A stretch of DNA of 64,000 bases from Lanius collurio (lineage: Eukaryota > Chordata > Aves > Passeriformes > Laniidae). This document shows, in pieces, positions 1 through 14,290 of this stretch. The stretch is from contig JACBWW010000039.1 of the NCBI GenBank assembly GCA_020086605.1, forward strand, positions 1,843,600 to 1,907,599, written 5' to 3'. Within the stretch, counting starts at the first letter, position 1. Each line of letters opens with the position of its first letter. A model generated the notes under the pieces. The model was given only the letters and a program-made list of their open reading frames with translations, was not told where the DNA came from and searched no databases. A program made the position numbers and the translations under genes.

Positions 1-3000
1 TCAGATTTATATTCAGGAGACAAAAAAACCATTTTAAGTCTAAGCACAGAACTTAGGTCTTCAGAGACTCAATTCAAAGTTCCTAATTATCTCTTTTACC
101 TATATATCCACTTTCTGCATATTACCATGAAATAGAAATTGGCCATGAGGGAGAAGGCTGCTGATAAAGAGCAGAGAATTCAAAGATATGTGCTGAGATA
201 CCAACTGACAACCAGGCAAAAGGTGAGAACACAGGATGGAGAATGCAGGGAAGGGCACAGAGCAGCTGGGGCCAGTGGCTGTGCATGAAGGGATGCAGAG
301 CCATGAGGACTCCTGGGCTGGGGGAAACCCATCAGGTGTGGATGCAGAGGTGCAGAGGAGGCCAACCAGGAGCAGTGGCTGCTTCCAGAAGGTGGCATTT
401 GTGTACAAATAACTCTTAAACTCGTGTTGGTTTGCACGTGTGCACTTGTCCACAGAGCCATGATTTGGGATGTGTTCTCTCACACCTCAGTGGCCTGTTT
501 TCCTTTTCTGTTTGACAGATTTGATGTTTGCCTTTGGAAAGGTATTTTTGCACCTCAGTGAGACAGAAGCAAAGAAGGAGGGTTTGAAAGAGGCTGTCTG
601 CAGTACCACAGCAATGTCCTTGGGAGGTGGCGTGGAGGTTCAGGGCTTCATCGTGCAGCCAAGTCACTTTTCAAACTGCTTGTCCAGACCCAGAAGCTTT
701 TCCAGCAGCCTGCATGCTGCAGGAGACCACAGGATTATTCTGTTGGAGAGAGGAAACCTGAGGAGCCAGAACTCTGTCACTTTATTAAGGAAGAGTTTGC
801 GAGGGAGCTGTGTGAATTAATCAGGGAGGCAGACAGCAACTTGACTAAATCACTGAGGAAGAGTCCTGCAGCAGTAATGAGTTATTGTGTCCCCTGCCTA
901 GGGGGAAAGGAACACGTGTCAGGAGCTCTGCTGACTGTAGAAAATGACCTGGACAAATTACTTGGGGATTTTTCACAGAACAGGGGGAAAAAAAAAGTGT
1001 GTGTGACTCTGTTTCCCCAGGGAACCATTGTCACTTATTAGTTCTTGGGTGTTTGTTTCCTCCTCAGCTGAAAACCCAAGGATAAACCCAGGATAATTAC
1101 ACTGCTTCTATCCTTTACACAGAGAGCAACAGGATTGGGCAAAAAGGAATATATTCCCTTTTAAAAATCACACCTTTGACAGAGAAAACTGATTTGGAAT
1201 TGTGAAAAGTCCAAGCTGTTCTATTCTGCAAGTGTCAGACCTATGCTGCCAATGGAAATTGCACAAAGCCTGCCTGGAGACCAAGCCATGAAACAGGACA
1301 AATAGAGAATAGATTTACTCAGGCTTGGGCACTGAATCGTTACTGATGGGGAATCTAAGGCAGAGCATACATCACATATGTACCATATTCTCACACATCC
1401 ATAACCTCAGTTCACCCTACATCTTAACATGTAGGGAGGCTACAGTTAGGTATTTAAAAGTCTAATATTCACAAAAGCCCACAAGAAAACCTTATAAAAG
1501 AGACATCAGCAGAAATAATTAGGAAATTTGAGACAAAATCTTTAGAGGATTTGCTTAATTACTTTCAATTTTGTAAATACAAGTATTCTAATTTTTAGGT
1601 ATCTCAATACTTATATGGGTTGGGCTCAAAATAATTATCACTGTGCTGACTACTCCAGAAGTGTGAAATTGGGAGTGGGGAGGGATGAGATAAGGACTGT
1701 CACCACAAAAACCACATTCATGTGATTCACATTCATTTTCACCCTCATGCAATGACCAAGCCTCTCCACCTTTCACTGAGGCTGCATCTGTCAGTTCTGT
1801 GAAGCATGAGGTGCATTGCTAGAAGTGTCACCACTTTATGGAGGTGAAAAACACAGGGGAAAAGTTGTATGACATGTAGTAAAATGAGAAGTCTCACTTT
1901 GCAAAGTGTGGTTCTATACAAACATGGATAAAAATCATTCACTTTCTCATCTACCGCCTCTGAGTTTTTACAAAGAAGAAACTGTTATAAGACTTCTCCC
2001 TAAAATAAACAGGATACAGATTGTGATCTCTGACACAAACATCTAAATCTGCATTTGATGAGAACAAAATACTCTGGAGGGGGGAAAAATCTGTTTCGAA
2101 AGATGCTCAAGAGTATTTGCTTCTTCATTGTTCCCACAGAATCTCAGATTTATCTTCAATTATCACATAACTACCAGCAGCTCTAAGGGTGAATCATTGT
2201 GTCTATAAAACCTAAGAAATTTGAGAATACTGCTGCATTCTGTATTCATCAGATACGGGGAGGGAGAGCTATAGCTTCAACCTACATCAGGGAGAACTGA
2301 AGCTTTATTTTTGTTTTGTTACAGATGTCACCACATAAGCAACTCCAGAGGAGAAACTTCTAGTAATCTTCCTAAGAGAATTACAAACTTTATGAAAACT
2401 GCAATCTTATGCTTCTTTATCAGTGATATAGTTGAGTGTAGGGCTTCGGGGTTTTCTAAATCTTTGCTGATCTGATATTTCTTCCTTGTTTATCTGGTCT
2501 GCAATATGTTCCTCACAACATCTCTAAGTATATTCCTGTGAAAGAGATGGTTTTAACCCTCTCTGGCAAAAGTGCCACTGAGACACGGTGGAAATTGCCT
2601 GTGTTTCAGAGCAACTGCCCAGAAGGCTTGATCTGCTGAGAGCTAAAAGGACAGTCCGTGGCAAGGAGTGGGGTTTGCTGTTCTTCTTCCTTCTAAAATT
2701 CACATGGGGGTATAACCAGATCCAGGCAAACACCTGGGACAACACAAAGCACTTCCAGTGGCTCTTCCTACAAGATGAAGACTGCTATTAGCAGGGATAT
2801 TTTAATGTCCCCAGATCTGGTTCACACCCATGGTCCATAGGGTTTCCAGCCGTGTTCCCAAGATAATCCCCATTTCCCACTGAATGCAGCATGCCAGTTC
2901 ACCAAGCTGAATTAGGTCCTGCCACATGCTCTGCTGCTTTAACTTCCTTCAGCCCTTGTTCTGTACAAGCTGACTCATTCCAGCACACAGTTGAAGCTAA

Positions 3001-5560
3001 AGGACAAAGCTTGCATAAATTTATATTTAAAACAGCATTGTGTCCTTCATTAGTGTGGGGTAGCAGTTCTCTCCTTAGCACAGGAGATAACTGCTTGGGG
3101 GATGTGGCAGCCTTTAGCAGTTATCTGCCTTCCCAGTCTTCCAGCAAAATTTCAAGAAAGAAGCAACAATGACCCACTCATCACCAATCACATTTTCCCA
3201 CCGAAATCTCTTCCCTCAGAACGCGTCAAATGAAAAAAATCCCTCAACTCTCATTAGGGGGTTATTGTCTGTACTTGAGGATGTAAAAAGGAAAATACAA
3301 ACCCCTATTGCTAGGCTAAGAAAGTATTCCCTTCCTGAGTGTATAAATGTTAATCGGATAAAATAAAAGGCAGTGCTAATGGCTGATTTAAACCCAAAAG
3401 CCCAGAGACATTTGCATGCAGTGCATTCACCCAACTAAGCTCCTCTGCTGAAGGAGGGGAGATGACGCAGTTTCCAGCAACAAACGTGAAGCCTAACATA
3501 ACTGGCTAAGTCAAGTACAGAAAGGAAGTCCAGCTTGCTTTTGTGGGTTTTAATAGCTCTTTAATTTACCTGATGATGCTGTTTGTTCTTTAGTATAATC
3601 TTCCTTTGAATGGTTGGGGGTTCTACAGCAGCAGTGGAAAAACACACTGGGAGATCTCTCCTTAAAATCAGTCTGACCTGAGTGGAAGGGAGGACATTTA
3701 CTGGGTTGTAATAATAATAGAGCAATAATCTTTATTACATTGCATTTTTTCCACATGGAAATCAAGGTTCATTTGGAAGTCCTGGACTTAAAGAATCCAT
3801 CAGCTGCAGAGTCAGGTATGAATCATGAACAGGGATATACATAGTCTGTACCCAGTTTGTTTTATCATTACTGCACTTCTGATTTAACCACACCTCTCAG
3901 GGAGTTTCATGCTTGCAGGGGTCCAACAAGCAGGACAGACAGAATGTTGATCTGAGTTCCAATTTTTATTTTTGGCCTACTGCCTTGAGAGCTGGTGTAT
4001 TTCTTCATTACTGCTCTGTGTGTAAACCCCAAGTGATCAGGGCATGGAATAACCCAAACACGAAACAATCAGAGTAAAGGAAAACCAGAGGTTTCCTTTG
4101 CAGACAGTGATAAAAAAAAAAATAAAAATTAATTCCCATTCCAGCCAGCATGCAGACAGCCCAGGTTGGCTTTGTCTGACAGGGCATCTGAGCTCTGTTC
4201 TTGCACATCATTTACCATCCTGAATTTTAACCATGAAAAGTGTACTGACAAAGGAATTTGTTAAGAACTTTTATTTATCTTGTCTGTGCTATTGCCACAT
4301 CTTCAACTTCATTGAAAATGATAGGCAGTATAGCAAACCTGAATAATATAATTTACCTTTATTTCCATGTGCTTTGAGCCAGGGCTTCCCAGATGCTCCC
4401 AAAGGTCCCACACAGCCTGCAAAAGGTTTGCAAAGAAAGTCCTTGTTTGAGAGGTTGCATTCCATTTAGGCATTGCATTGAAGATGAATTTTGTTATATA
4501 GAATTCCTAACCCCCTTTCTTATGTTTACTCAGACATTTGGGAACAAGACTTATAAATCCCTGCTCAAGATTTTCTAAATATCAATTCCTTTCTTTTTAA
4601 ATTACAAATGTTCATTTCTGTTGAAAGACAAAATTTTTTTCGTAAAGTTAGAACAAAACAGCCCCAGGTCTTTGATTTATGAAAGAATATAAAAATATAT
4701 ATATTCTGATGTCCATTTCAACAACTGAGGGCCTCTTATAGTTTAGAAATTGGCATCACTACGATGGTACTCTTTATGATTACAAAGATAAAAATCTCTG
4801 CCCAGTAGCTTTAGTGAGATATAAAGGCTGACAGATCCTGAGGTCAGGTTTTAAGGCTAAGAAGGAGTGATTTCTGTGAATATATATGAGAAAACCAGAT
4901 AGAATTGATATTGGAAAGGAGTCCAGCAGTGTGTATGCTCTGTGAATTAATGTTGTACTTTTCAAGATGTTTTCTATTACCCAAACTACTCACTTTTTAA
5001 TCAAAACTTACAGCATTATTAGTAACATATTGTAACATAGAAAACAACAAAAAATATCACAGAGGCTTAAATTTGTAGTGGAGGAAAGAGTTGCAAAGAC
5101 AGCAAAAAGGAAAGCACATCCAAATCAGAAACTGCAGTTTTTACATCAGATTTTATTTTCCCCTGAAATTTCTTTTAATCCCCGTATAATCCTCAAGTGA
5201 TGAAGTGCATGTTGAAAACATAAATCTAGAAGGATTATCACTGCACAAATATTTTTGATAATAGTTCCCTCTTGGAAGAAGTGAGCCGTGGCAGGGCCAA
5301 CAAATTTTAAAAATGTGTAATTGTGGTGAAAAGTTTTAAAAGGCAAAGCTGCCCTCATACCTGGGCACAAACTTTACCTTCCAGGTATTCCTTTCAAAGG
5401 AACTCATGGCTTGGTTAAATGGAATAAGATCAAATGGTACACTGATAATGCAAAAGTCCCCAAACTGGTGCAGGGACTGCCTATTAGTTTAGAAAGAACT
5501 ACTACCAAGAACTATTTTTTGCTGTTTCTCTGACCCCTCCTCCCAAGATTTCCAGCTTAG
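1..5560. other. Unannotated A+T-rich DNA, no gene seen
   Basis: I see no gene or recognisable mobile element here. The longest frame is a 116-codon plus-strand frame at 470-820. It translates to nothing I recognise and has no convincing exon or splice structure. Minor items are a short (TA)n tract at 4694-4704 and an octamer word (ATTTGCAT) at 3410-3417, followed by a TGACGCA-like word near 3465. These are all expected by chance in DNA of this composition. The stretch reads as intergenic or intronic vertebrate sequence. Confidence 0.6.
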
Positions 5561-5564
5561 CCTG

Positions 5565-5880
5565 TTAAATTCTCAGCCTTGCTCCTTTCTCTGGCTGCCA
5601 TGAAGCAACTGCAGCACCAAAGCAGCCCAGTGTGCTCCTCCCCACAGCGCTTGCCAAGAGGAGCCCTTGGACTTTGCAGGAGAGAAAATGGATTTTTTGG
5701 TGCCTCAGGGCCATCCCTGGGGGCTGCAGCCCAGCAGGGCCAGGCTGGGGAAGCCCTGCAGGTCCTCCACCAAGCTCTGATTCCCAGGATGGAGAGCAGC
5801 AGCTGGATTTCCACACAAACCCAGAAGCAGCCGTTGTGCCCACTCTGTGGGGAGGTGTTTTATCAGCCTTGTAGCTGACA
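5565..5880. other. G+C-rich patch of unknown origin
   Basis: About 300 bases stand out from the A+T-rich surroundings by higher G+C and many CTG/CAG words. Because stop codons are rarer in such sequence, open frames appear on both strands (99 codons plus, 92 and 85 codons minus), overlapping one another. None resembles a protein family I know. It could be an old unrecognised repeat, a remnant of a GC-biased conversion tract, or a non-coding exon. Nothing in the sequence decides between these. Confidence 0.4.
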
Positions 5881-8800
5881 GGGGGACTCCAGATGATTCT
5901 GTATCACCTGTGAATGCTGAGCTTGAACAACCTGGGGGTAATTACTGGGAGCTTCTTCTCTGAGAGATTAAATATGTAATATTTTATAACCCAGTTTAAA
6001 CATGTCCCATGTAAAATTCAGGATTGGATTTCAGTATGTAATTTTCTTTTAATTTTTAACCAAGTTCTTGCAATGATTTTTTTTATTTTATTATCTGTAT
6101 CTATGAAATGATGAACAAATCAAAATATTAAAATCTACAGATAATTTGATATTTAATCATTAATCCAGTCTTGTAAAATGAAATTTTAACCAATCATAAA
6201 TTTAGATGTAATCAGAAACTATATCCATCATTATTTCATTAGATTGCTGAGTTGTCAAATAACTGAAATCCATTATCCTTACACAAACTTCCAGTCTCCA
6301 AGGCAATTTAGTCCCCAAGCTCTGAAGAGCTGCCAGTTAAATAAGTACAGTTTTCTTTTAAGCATAACGTAGAGAAAACTAAAAATTCAAAATGAATTAC
6401 AAAAAGAGAATTATGGAAGAGTTACAGCCTGAAGTTAAATCAAAGATTTTTTTTTTAAATAATAAGCATAAATTCTGGAAAAAAAAATTAAAAAGGAATG
6501 TTTGGAAGAACTCTTGAATATTATTGGTAAACTCCTCTGATTAAGAGGTTTTCATCCAATGCCTTTTATCATTCATGAATGGACTCCATTGAATGAATTT
6601 CCCGACACTTTATTTCACTTTTTGCAAATCTACTCACAACAAGGTTTAGAAATAATACAAAGAGGAGCCTACATGAAAATAAAAATAAAATAATAACTGA
6701 TTTTGGAGGAAGGAAAATGGACAACCCTCATTTGCTCTTAAAGAAAATCTATTCCATTGATCTAGCTTTTAGAGTCTGGCAAAAAGAGTGAAAATATATG
6801 GATTATAGATCTGCAAATGGAGGTTTCATTTTGAGCTGCATTGACTTTCAATTTGTGGAATAGGTTGTGAATAAAACCAAAAACCAAACAACCTTGCTCC
6901 CAAAGATGCCTCAAAGAAAACAACACAGGAAAAAGTGGTGGAACTTTGCAACAGAGGAAAAGGTTCCACTTTCCCTTTTCTTGTTCCAGTGCAAGGGCAA
7001 CAACCACCTGTTTGCTGTTACTCTTTTTTCTGCATTTTTCCAACTTTTCTTCCATTTTTCAGAATTTGTATTCCCTCCTCAGCCTTTGTTTCTATCCCTC
7101 CTTCCTCCTCTCCAACCTCTTTTATCTCTTTGGATAATTTTGCAGGATGGTTGATTATTAGACAATATTACAAGTATTATGACACAATTTTTGTATTCCT
7201 GTGTAAACTCAGCTGACTATGAGAGAGCCTCAGAAAACTGCATCTCACTGGGGTTCTTCCCTCCAAGGGAAAATACAGACTGTCTTGTGGTTCAACACAG
7301 CTTAAAAAGGCAAAAGTGTTCCTAAAAGATGGTAGAGTGTAGCTAATTTGGAAATTTTGGTCATGAAAATCTGTCTCTTCAATACCAAATCTCTTTGATG
7401 TCACTGTTTCTCAGAAATGAGTTTGTTAGTCAGTCTGGATTGTTGTTATTGTTGCTTTTTAATACTTTCTTTTCCTCCAAAGTCTGTGTGGCAATACCTT
7501 TGGACAGCATGAAAACCAATTTTCACAATGGATAAACATTGTACAACTATCAGCCTAGGAGCTTTAGAACAAAGTGCCAAATGCTGCTGGGTGCTGTCTA
7601 ATTTCTTTTAGACCAAACCTGAGGGACTGAAGATTCTGGTTTGGTCAAAGGGCATCAACAGTACAGGGGTTCTGGCACATTAATGACAAATCATGAAAAA
7701 GTTAGGCTGTTTTTTTCCATATTCTGCAGCTGCTAAACTGCATTGATAGGGTGGGAGAGAAAGGTTAAAATTTACCTATTTTGTTTAAAAAGCTCTCTTT
7801 GTCATTGGACTAGAGAAGGAGAAGGACAGGTTGTGTTGTTAGGGACATTCTCACATAACTTTTTATTACCAGATCAAACCCTCCTTGTCATCATGTACTA
7901 CTTTTATGGACATTCTTCTCACACTCTCACTAACAATGAACTATTTATTGCCTCTTGATACAACTTACAGTTTTGTTTTTACAACAGATTTTAAAAAATA
8001 CTTCATCAGTAATCTCAAGTGAGGACACATCATCTGGTTCTGTACTGCATAATATTCCTCCAGTCTCTCTCATCCCTTCATGCATTCTACCTCTGTCTTT
8101 GCCTTTTTGACCACAGCTGGCTATCAAAATGCTGCCCCAACTACTTGGAGTTGAAAGGATTGGTGATTTGGGGTTTTTTGAAGGTGGGGAAAGGCCTTTG
8201 TTACTTTGGCTGAGATGGCTGGGCTCCTGCTGTGCCTCTCACTTATTCTGCCCATCCCATTCCCAATTCAGAGAGCTGCAACTCAAAAATGATCCAACAC
8301 AAGGGAATGAAGTCAGGAGGTGGCTGTGCTGTGCAGGCACTGTGTGAGCATTGCTGAGCAAATGTCTGTGTGCCAGACATTAGGGGAGCACATGCTGCTC
8401 CCTAAAATGAGGTAATTGCAAGCAGGATTCCAGCAGGCTGGGGTTTGACCTGCTGAATCCATCCCCTTCTGTGTCCCAGGCCTTCAGACAGACAAAAATT
8501 ATTCATGTGGAAAACATCTGGATTTACATGGGAGCCAGCAGAGCCAATCTGCCCTGGCACAGAGGAAAGATGTGCAGGAGAGAACCAAAAACCCTAAATC
8601 AGAACCTGGTAAGGGGCAGGCCAGCACCACCACCCCATCCAGCCAGCTGGAAAAGTAGAATCTAGGGAGAGGATTACAAAGAATTACAAAGATTTTAGGG
8701 AAGGATTATTTTATCTGCTCCATGTCACATGGACAGTATCTAGCACCTTCACAGAAGCTTGTTGTCTAAAACCATAATAAAGTGTTTTGTGTTCCTAGGA

Positions 8801-11552
8801 CAGATTTATCAGGAAGGTAATGAAATGAATCAATATAAACTCCAAAATAAAAGAGCAGCATCTGACAGGGCTTACAGGAAAGCAGACAGAAATCTTAGAA
8901 CACTGCTAATGCCCACTATGAACACTTACATTTGGGCCAGCTCTAGCAGGAATTATCTGTCACCATCCAGAGGCAGGAACAACAAATTTTACTCAACCCC
9001 ATGGGAAACCATAGTTAGAATTCATCCGACACAGACAATGGTCAGACAAAATAAAATTTTAACCTAGGACTAAAAGGGTGAAAAATTGTAAGAGATATCT
9101 TAAGAGAACTTGGATTCTGTGAAGTTTTCACTTACATTGTTGTATATTTATTTGCTCATTTAGATACACATGCAATTGATAAGAAAATAGCATTTCCACA
9201 AAGGTGTTCAGTAAGGAAGAGGGATGGTTCTCTTTGAAAGCACCTGGCAGCATTCCTTTCCCCATGATGCATGCCAGGCTTAGGAGAATATTCTTAACAA
9301 AATCTGCAAATGTGCCTCACAATCTTGCTTCTTTCACAATAAAAATTGCTTTCTGAGTATTTAATTTGCTTTTCATTTCACTGGAGGAACCAGAGATTGG
9401 TGAAAGATGTTGTAGAAAAGATCAAGTAACTATCAAGCCCTTTGAAAGCCAAATCTTATGAAGGCAAGAGCACAAGCTGAAGGTATGGGATCAGCTCCCC
9501 TTGTGTTTTGGTGGATCCAATATTTGTACCTGTGAGATGAGATCATGATGCCACCTCCAGTGGAGGAAACATTTGTTTATGTTCAATAACCAGCAATTGT
9601 TCTTCTTACTCTCTTCCAAACAACTCTTCCTCTGATATTTTCAGCATTAGAAACTCTGATTTTTCACAACTTTTTTTTCCTGGGAAAAATATTTCAATCA
9701 CTCAGCAAATGATGGTTTCTCCATGGATTACAGTGATCTGTCTTATGGCGTGGTTGGCTCAGAAGATAACAGGCTCTTTTTTTTTTACCACTTAAAATAG
9801 ATGTGAAAGGCAAAACAGCTGGAAAACCACCATTAGAGAGATGATGAAAGCAAGAGTGAGAAGGCAAACACATCTTTCCCCATACTGGATGTTGATTAGA
9901 TGGAGAATGCCTGCTGAGGTTGAACAAATAACAGCAGTTTCTGGCTTTTATTTTCTGAAGCTGGAAGAAGTTGATAGCTAAAAATAGCACAACGTTATGA
10001 ATTATTTTTCTAGTTTCAGTAGTATCTTCATTTCACTTCAGCCCTAGAAATATTCATATAAAATGCTGAAATGTCTCATGAGACAGTGGTACTTCAATGT
10101 TTCCCCCGCTGATGTCACAGGATGGTTTATTGATTCTATTTAACTTCTAATTGACTCACATTATTAAATTACCATCATTCAGGCTAGAAATTAGTTTAAA
10201 TGATCAATCAACACAAAATAAGGTCAAGATTATTAGTGACAGACTGGATAAGCAGATAAATAGATCAATAGAAAGAAATAAAGATAGATCAAACAGAAGT
10301 TTAGACTAAATGGAAAAAGTAGGTCGACCTTTTTTCTTGTTCTTAATTACATACCCACTGGCTTTTTCTGTGGGGACTTGAAATATTGAAGTCTTTTTCT
10401 TCATTGCATAATTAGAAGTCTAAGATCTGACTGATCATGTCAAATTTTGAAGCAGAACAAATAGTGAAAACTAGGCACACTGAGATGTTGAACCATCAAA
10501 TTACATTAGCAAAGTCATGGCTTAATAGAATCCTCCACTAATTCCACCAAGATATGGAGAACACTGAAATACTTAAAAAAAAAAAGCTCCACATTAATTA
10601 AACAAACTTATGATAAATCTGTCTAGACTGGTGCATAACCTTAAGTTTTGAAAGGTTAGATTAGGACAATTATGAACTGACTGCATTTTCTTTTTCTAAT
10701 ATATCCCAATCATTAATTATTAAAAGTTATGCACACTCTTAATTTAACTAATATCCTCAAATCAAGGATTTCTTTACTTGGCTTTGTTCTCTCATACCAC
10801 TGGCTCAGGAACATTGTACGATATCTGGTGAGGTTTTCATTTTTACAAAGTGTGTCTGATCTTTTCTCAGCCACATCCAGAACAACTTATATTTTATCCT
10901 CATTAGCCAAGAATAGGCTGGATCCTTCTTAATGATCACTAGGGAACACTCAGATTTCTGTACAAACTAGGACAAGCTGTTTCACTTTTTTGTGCCTTGA
11001 CTCTCCCACTTAAAAATGAAAATATTTATTTTTGCCCACTTTTCCTTAAATGCATTGAGATGTGTAAAATGTTATTTAATGGTAAAAAGAACAATCATTT
11101 TATTTCCTGCTTTCCTATCAAAATATTACTTCAGGATTGGATGTTAAGACCCTGGAAATAGTGGTGAAATGTATATGCCAGTTGTCTGTTTTAGGAAGGG
11201 TCTCATTGTACTGCTAACTACTCAGATTAAACTCTATATATGGAATTGTGAATTTATTATTTCTTGTAGGTTTTCCCAAAGCTCCCTCCAGGGCAGAGCT
11301 GGGCACAGGGGACACCTCTACATCTCTTTAGGTGCCCCCAGGGTCCCTCACAGCAATAGCCTAAAGCATGGTAAAATCCTTTTCAATTCAAGCTTCTGTT
11401 TCCTTACCAATCCTGGTTTCTCACCCCTATGCCAGATTTTGTCCCATTGGAAGAAGGTGAGGAGCAGAGAATGTTGTGTTCACTGGTGATCTCAGCCTTC
11501 AGGTGCCAGGTGGACAAAGAAGTCCAGTCCTTGGCTGTGACAAGCCAGGGGG
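5881..11552. other. Unannotated A+T-rich DNA with short repeats
   Basis: There is no supported gene. At 6000-6700 the sequence is very A+T-rich, with many TAAT and ATTA words. At about 7015-7130 the plus strand is strongly pyrimidine-rich. A 10-base unit (attacaaaga) is repeated exactly twice in tandem at 8673-8692. A 102-codon frame at 8759-9067 has no recognisable product. A MEF2-type word (CTAAAAATAG) lies at 9978-9987. Confidence 0.55.
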
Positions 11553-11606
11553 CAACCCAGGCTGGGGGAGGAACGATTTGGGAACAGCCCTGCTGAGAAG
11601 GACTTG
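11553..11606 (+). repeat. CR1 LINE fragment (end of RT region)
   Basis: A short block matches, from memory, the CR1 segment that follows the reverse-transcriptase core. It contains the word AACCCAGGCTGGG and then an AGCCCTGCTGAGAAGGACTTG-like stretch, which in intact copies encodes the S-A-E-K-D-L-G motif. Similarity fades on both sides, so this is a small truncated relic with no coding capacity. The call rests on about 50 bases and is moderate. Confidence 0.5.
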
Positions 11607-14174
11607 CAATAGGACAGGGTGTAAGAGTTTTAAATGAAAGAAGGGGTGATTTAGGTTTTTGAAGAGAGAAGTTATTGCAGTCACTCCTGAAAAGTTTGCA
11701 CTGCCATTTTATGTTTTCAGAAAGTTCAAAATAGTGCGGAAAAAATACAAGTAGAAAAAAGTAAGGAGGAATTCAAATCATTCTTCCTGATAGTAAAACC
11801 ACACACTTCCAAATGTCTCTGCAGTATATTTTCAACTCCCATTTGCTCACCCCTCTGACCAAAGCAGTTTCTCTTGTTTCTCCTCAGCTTCAGTGTCTGC
11901 TGCAGTTACCTTACTCACTTTTCTACAGTGCATACTTGCTTTGCATTTTAAACTCTCTGGAAATCTTCTACCTACCAACAAAAATCCATGTATATCTGCC
12001 TTAGAGCAGAGAAGGGCAGCCCTTCCACAGCCTTCAGATGATGTGTGCTATTAGACTCAGTGCCTATTCTGTGATTCTGAATACAGCAGAGCAGATGAGG
12101 TGTTTCTCCAGACAGATTCCTCACCAGCCTCTCCCAGCTCCCCCTGGAAAGGCGCTGTTTATTCTCTCCTCACCACCCACTCAGCAGCTGCTGTAAAACT
12201 CTCCCCTTGATGCTGATGCAGAACTCACATCTGCATTAACCACAGTGGATATGGAGCAGCAGTGAGGGGGGAAAATATACCCTCCTGTGGATTTGGAAGC
12301 TCCAAGAGCATCTAAAAATGTGTGTCATCTTTTCCTTGAGTGCGATATTAAAAATAAAATAGAGTCTCAAAAACACAGGATCAGTTCAAGATACACAGAC
12401 TTCTGAACTAAGGCAAGTTCATTTTTTTCCTTGTTGTTGATTTCTTGGTGTTGTTCAAGTCTTTCTAAAAACAAGCAAACAGTAAACAACTGCAAGGTGC
12501 AGTGGAGAATATTCCAGCCCTGCTGTGCTAAAAGAAAATGAGAATTATTGCATACAATGACATTGAATCTTTGCTCAAATTACCATAAATCACACTTGTT
12601 ACATTCATTTACATTAGTTGCTGAATACTGAACTGACTTGAAAATATACCTAGGCAAATTACAAACAAAATAAGGAGAAAATAGGAAAATAAAATTAGCT
12701 TTCTTCAATAAATTGCTATTACATACTACAGAGGTTACAAAAAAAATAAAGTGACAAAGAAATTACGGTACATTTTTTCTTAGTTTTGAGAAAAAGCTAT
12801 CAGTACAGGAAAATAAAAGAAAAAGCAACAAAAAAAAGATTTGCATTAAAAATAAGAATATTAGGCTGAGAAAATTAGAACAGGGCAGATAAGAACATCC
12901 TATTTTAAAGAGTTACATTTCCAGGAGCACACATATAGCTGTACAAATACCTTTCTCACAGACATTTAGTCAGTGATTTGAGGTTTGGCAGAAAAATAAA
13001 CCCCTATTTACCACAATCAGAGATATTCAGTTGTTTGTCCCAGGGTGTCCAGGGAATATGAACCCCCCTCCATGCATCCCTCTTGTGTTTTACTATGCCT
13101 GCCCAATCCTAGCCAATGATATTATTCTAAGAAACAGCCCAACAGAAATGCAAGTTAACAGCATCCAGTTATAGCAGCTCATCTCAGAAAAAAAAACCCA
13201 AAACCACAATTTAAACAGCAATACGAGAAATATGTTGTGGGAAACCACTGGCAGTTTGGTCTATTGAAGTTTAGAAAGGACAAAAAATGAGAATTGGAAG
13301 AAAAAGGGAACTCAATTCAGCACATAAGGCAAATGTCCTACTGCAGTAAAGTTATATCTGTCATCTTCCAGGTGGTTTCTTGCATGTAAATATTGGAGTT
13401 GTGCACGTGATAATCTCCATCACTGTACTGAGGACACTGATGGATTACAGAACTGACAAGGTCTTTGTAGGACTTAGACATGTTTAAAATATTTCTCCTC
13501 TATCTGTGAATAAATCAGAAGAAAATTTTCAGTGGAAGGCAGGTGTGTCCTTCCCGAGCCCCTTTGTGCACAGCAGTGATTTGTAGTCCACTCACAGCCT
13601 GATGGAAACATGAGACAATTCCAGATATCAGCTGAAACAAATGCTTGCCCTGTGGATATTTTCAGTGGCAGGCAATGCTCCTCCATATAGCTTAGAGGGA
13701 ATAACATCCTAAAGAAAAAAAGATCTTAAAGTGGAATAACACAAAAGTTAATGGAAAATTGTGTTTTCAAGATTTTTAGAAATTTTTATTTATTTAATTT
13801 GTTGTGTTGTTTTAATTTGTTCTCAAACATTCCCTCTAGAAATATTTAATGACTGTAAAGGCTCCCAAATAACAAAAAAGGTACAGGAGACATTAACATA
13901 ATGCCAGCACCCAGCATTAAGAATGAAAAGAATTTTTAAGGAATTATTACTATCCAGAGATGAATGAAGGACTAAAGAAACTTTTACCAGCCTGAAAACA
14001 GATATTTTAGAAAGATGGAACAGTTACACAATGTATGACTGCAACTTAAAAAGAAGTAGCAATGACTGTCAGAGGAGAGGGAGGGAAAAAAAAGAAAAAT
14101 ATCTGTTCAGAAGGTTATTTAGAGCAATCCTTTTTTGTGGCAGGTGATACTGTAGTACACGGGACATGTGATAG
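11607..14174. other. Unannotated DNA, no gene seen
   Basis: No gene is supported. 12600-12900 is rich in A runs and poor in other structure. An octamer word (ATTTGCAT) lies at 12839-12846. A CR1-tail-like word (ATTCTGTGATTCTG) occurs near 12066-12080 but without a convincing CR1 body beside it, so it is not called. Confidence 0.55.
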
Positions 14175-14246
14175 TACAGAGGTTAATGACTGGACCAGAT
14201 GATCTCAGAGATCTTCCCCAACTAAACTATTCCATGATTCCATGAC
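14175..14246 (+). repeat. CR1 LINE 3' end, truncated
   Basis: The block reads as the last part of a CR1 3' untranslated region. It has a GACTGGACCAGATGATCTC-type segment, then a diverged GATCTTCCCCAACT, and ends in the CR1-specific short repeats (ATTCCATGATTCCATGA). CR1 copies are commonly 5'-truncated and end in such octamer-like units rather than poly(A), and this one fits. About 70 bases are recognisable, so the insertion is heavily truncated and old. Confidence 0.75.
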
Positions 14247-14278
14247 TTAGTTGGTTTTGAAACAACGTTGAAAAAAAT

Positions 14279-14290
14279 AAAAAAAAAAAA
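14279..14290. repeat. A12 homopolymer
   Basis: A run of 12 A follows an A-rich stretch about 30 bases downstream of the CR1 3' end. CR1 does not end in poly(A), so this is probably an independent simple repeat. Confidence 0.8.

Noticed and set aside
10072..10085. 14-base perfect palindrome TGTCTCATGAGACA
   Set aside because: A handful of 14-base palindromes are expected by chance in 64 kb, and nothing nearby gives it a role.
10240..10310. Run of GATA/GATC-like words
   Set aside because: Too irregular to be a microsatellite, and GATA words are frequent in A+T-rich DNA.
12040..12085. CR1-tail-like words (CAGATGATGTG, ATTCTGTGATTCTG)
   Set aside because: Only two short words fit and the sequence between them does not follow CR1. 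Too weak to call.
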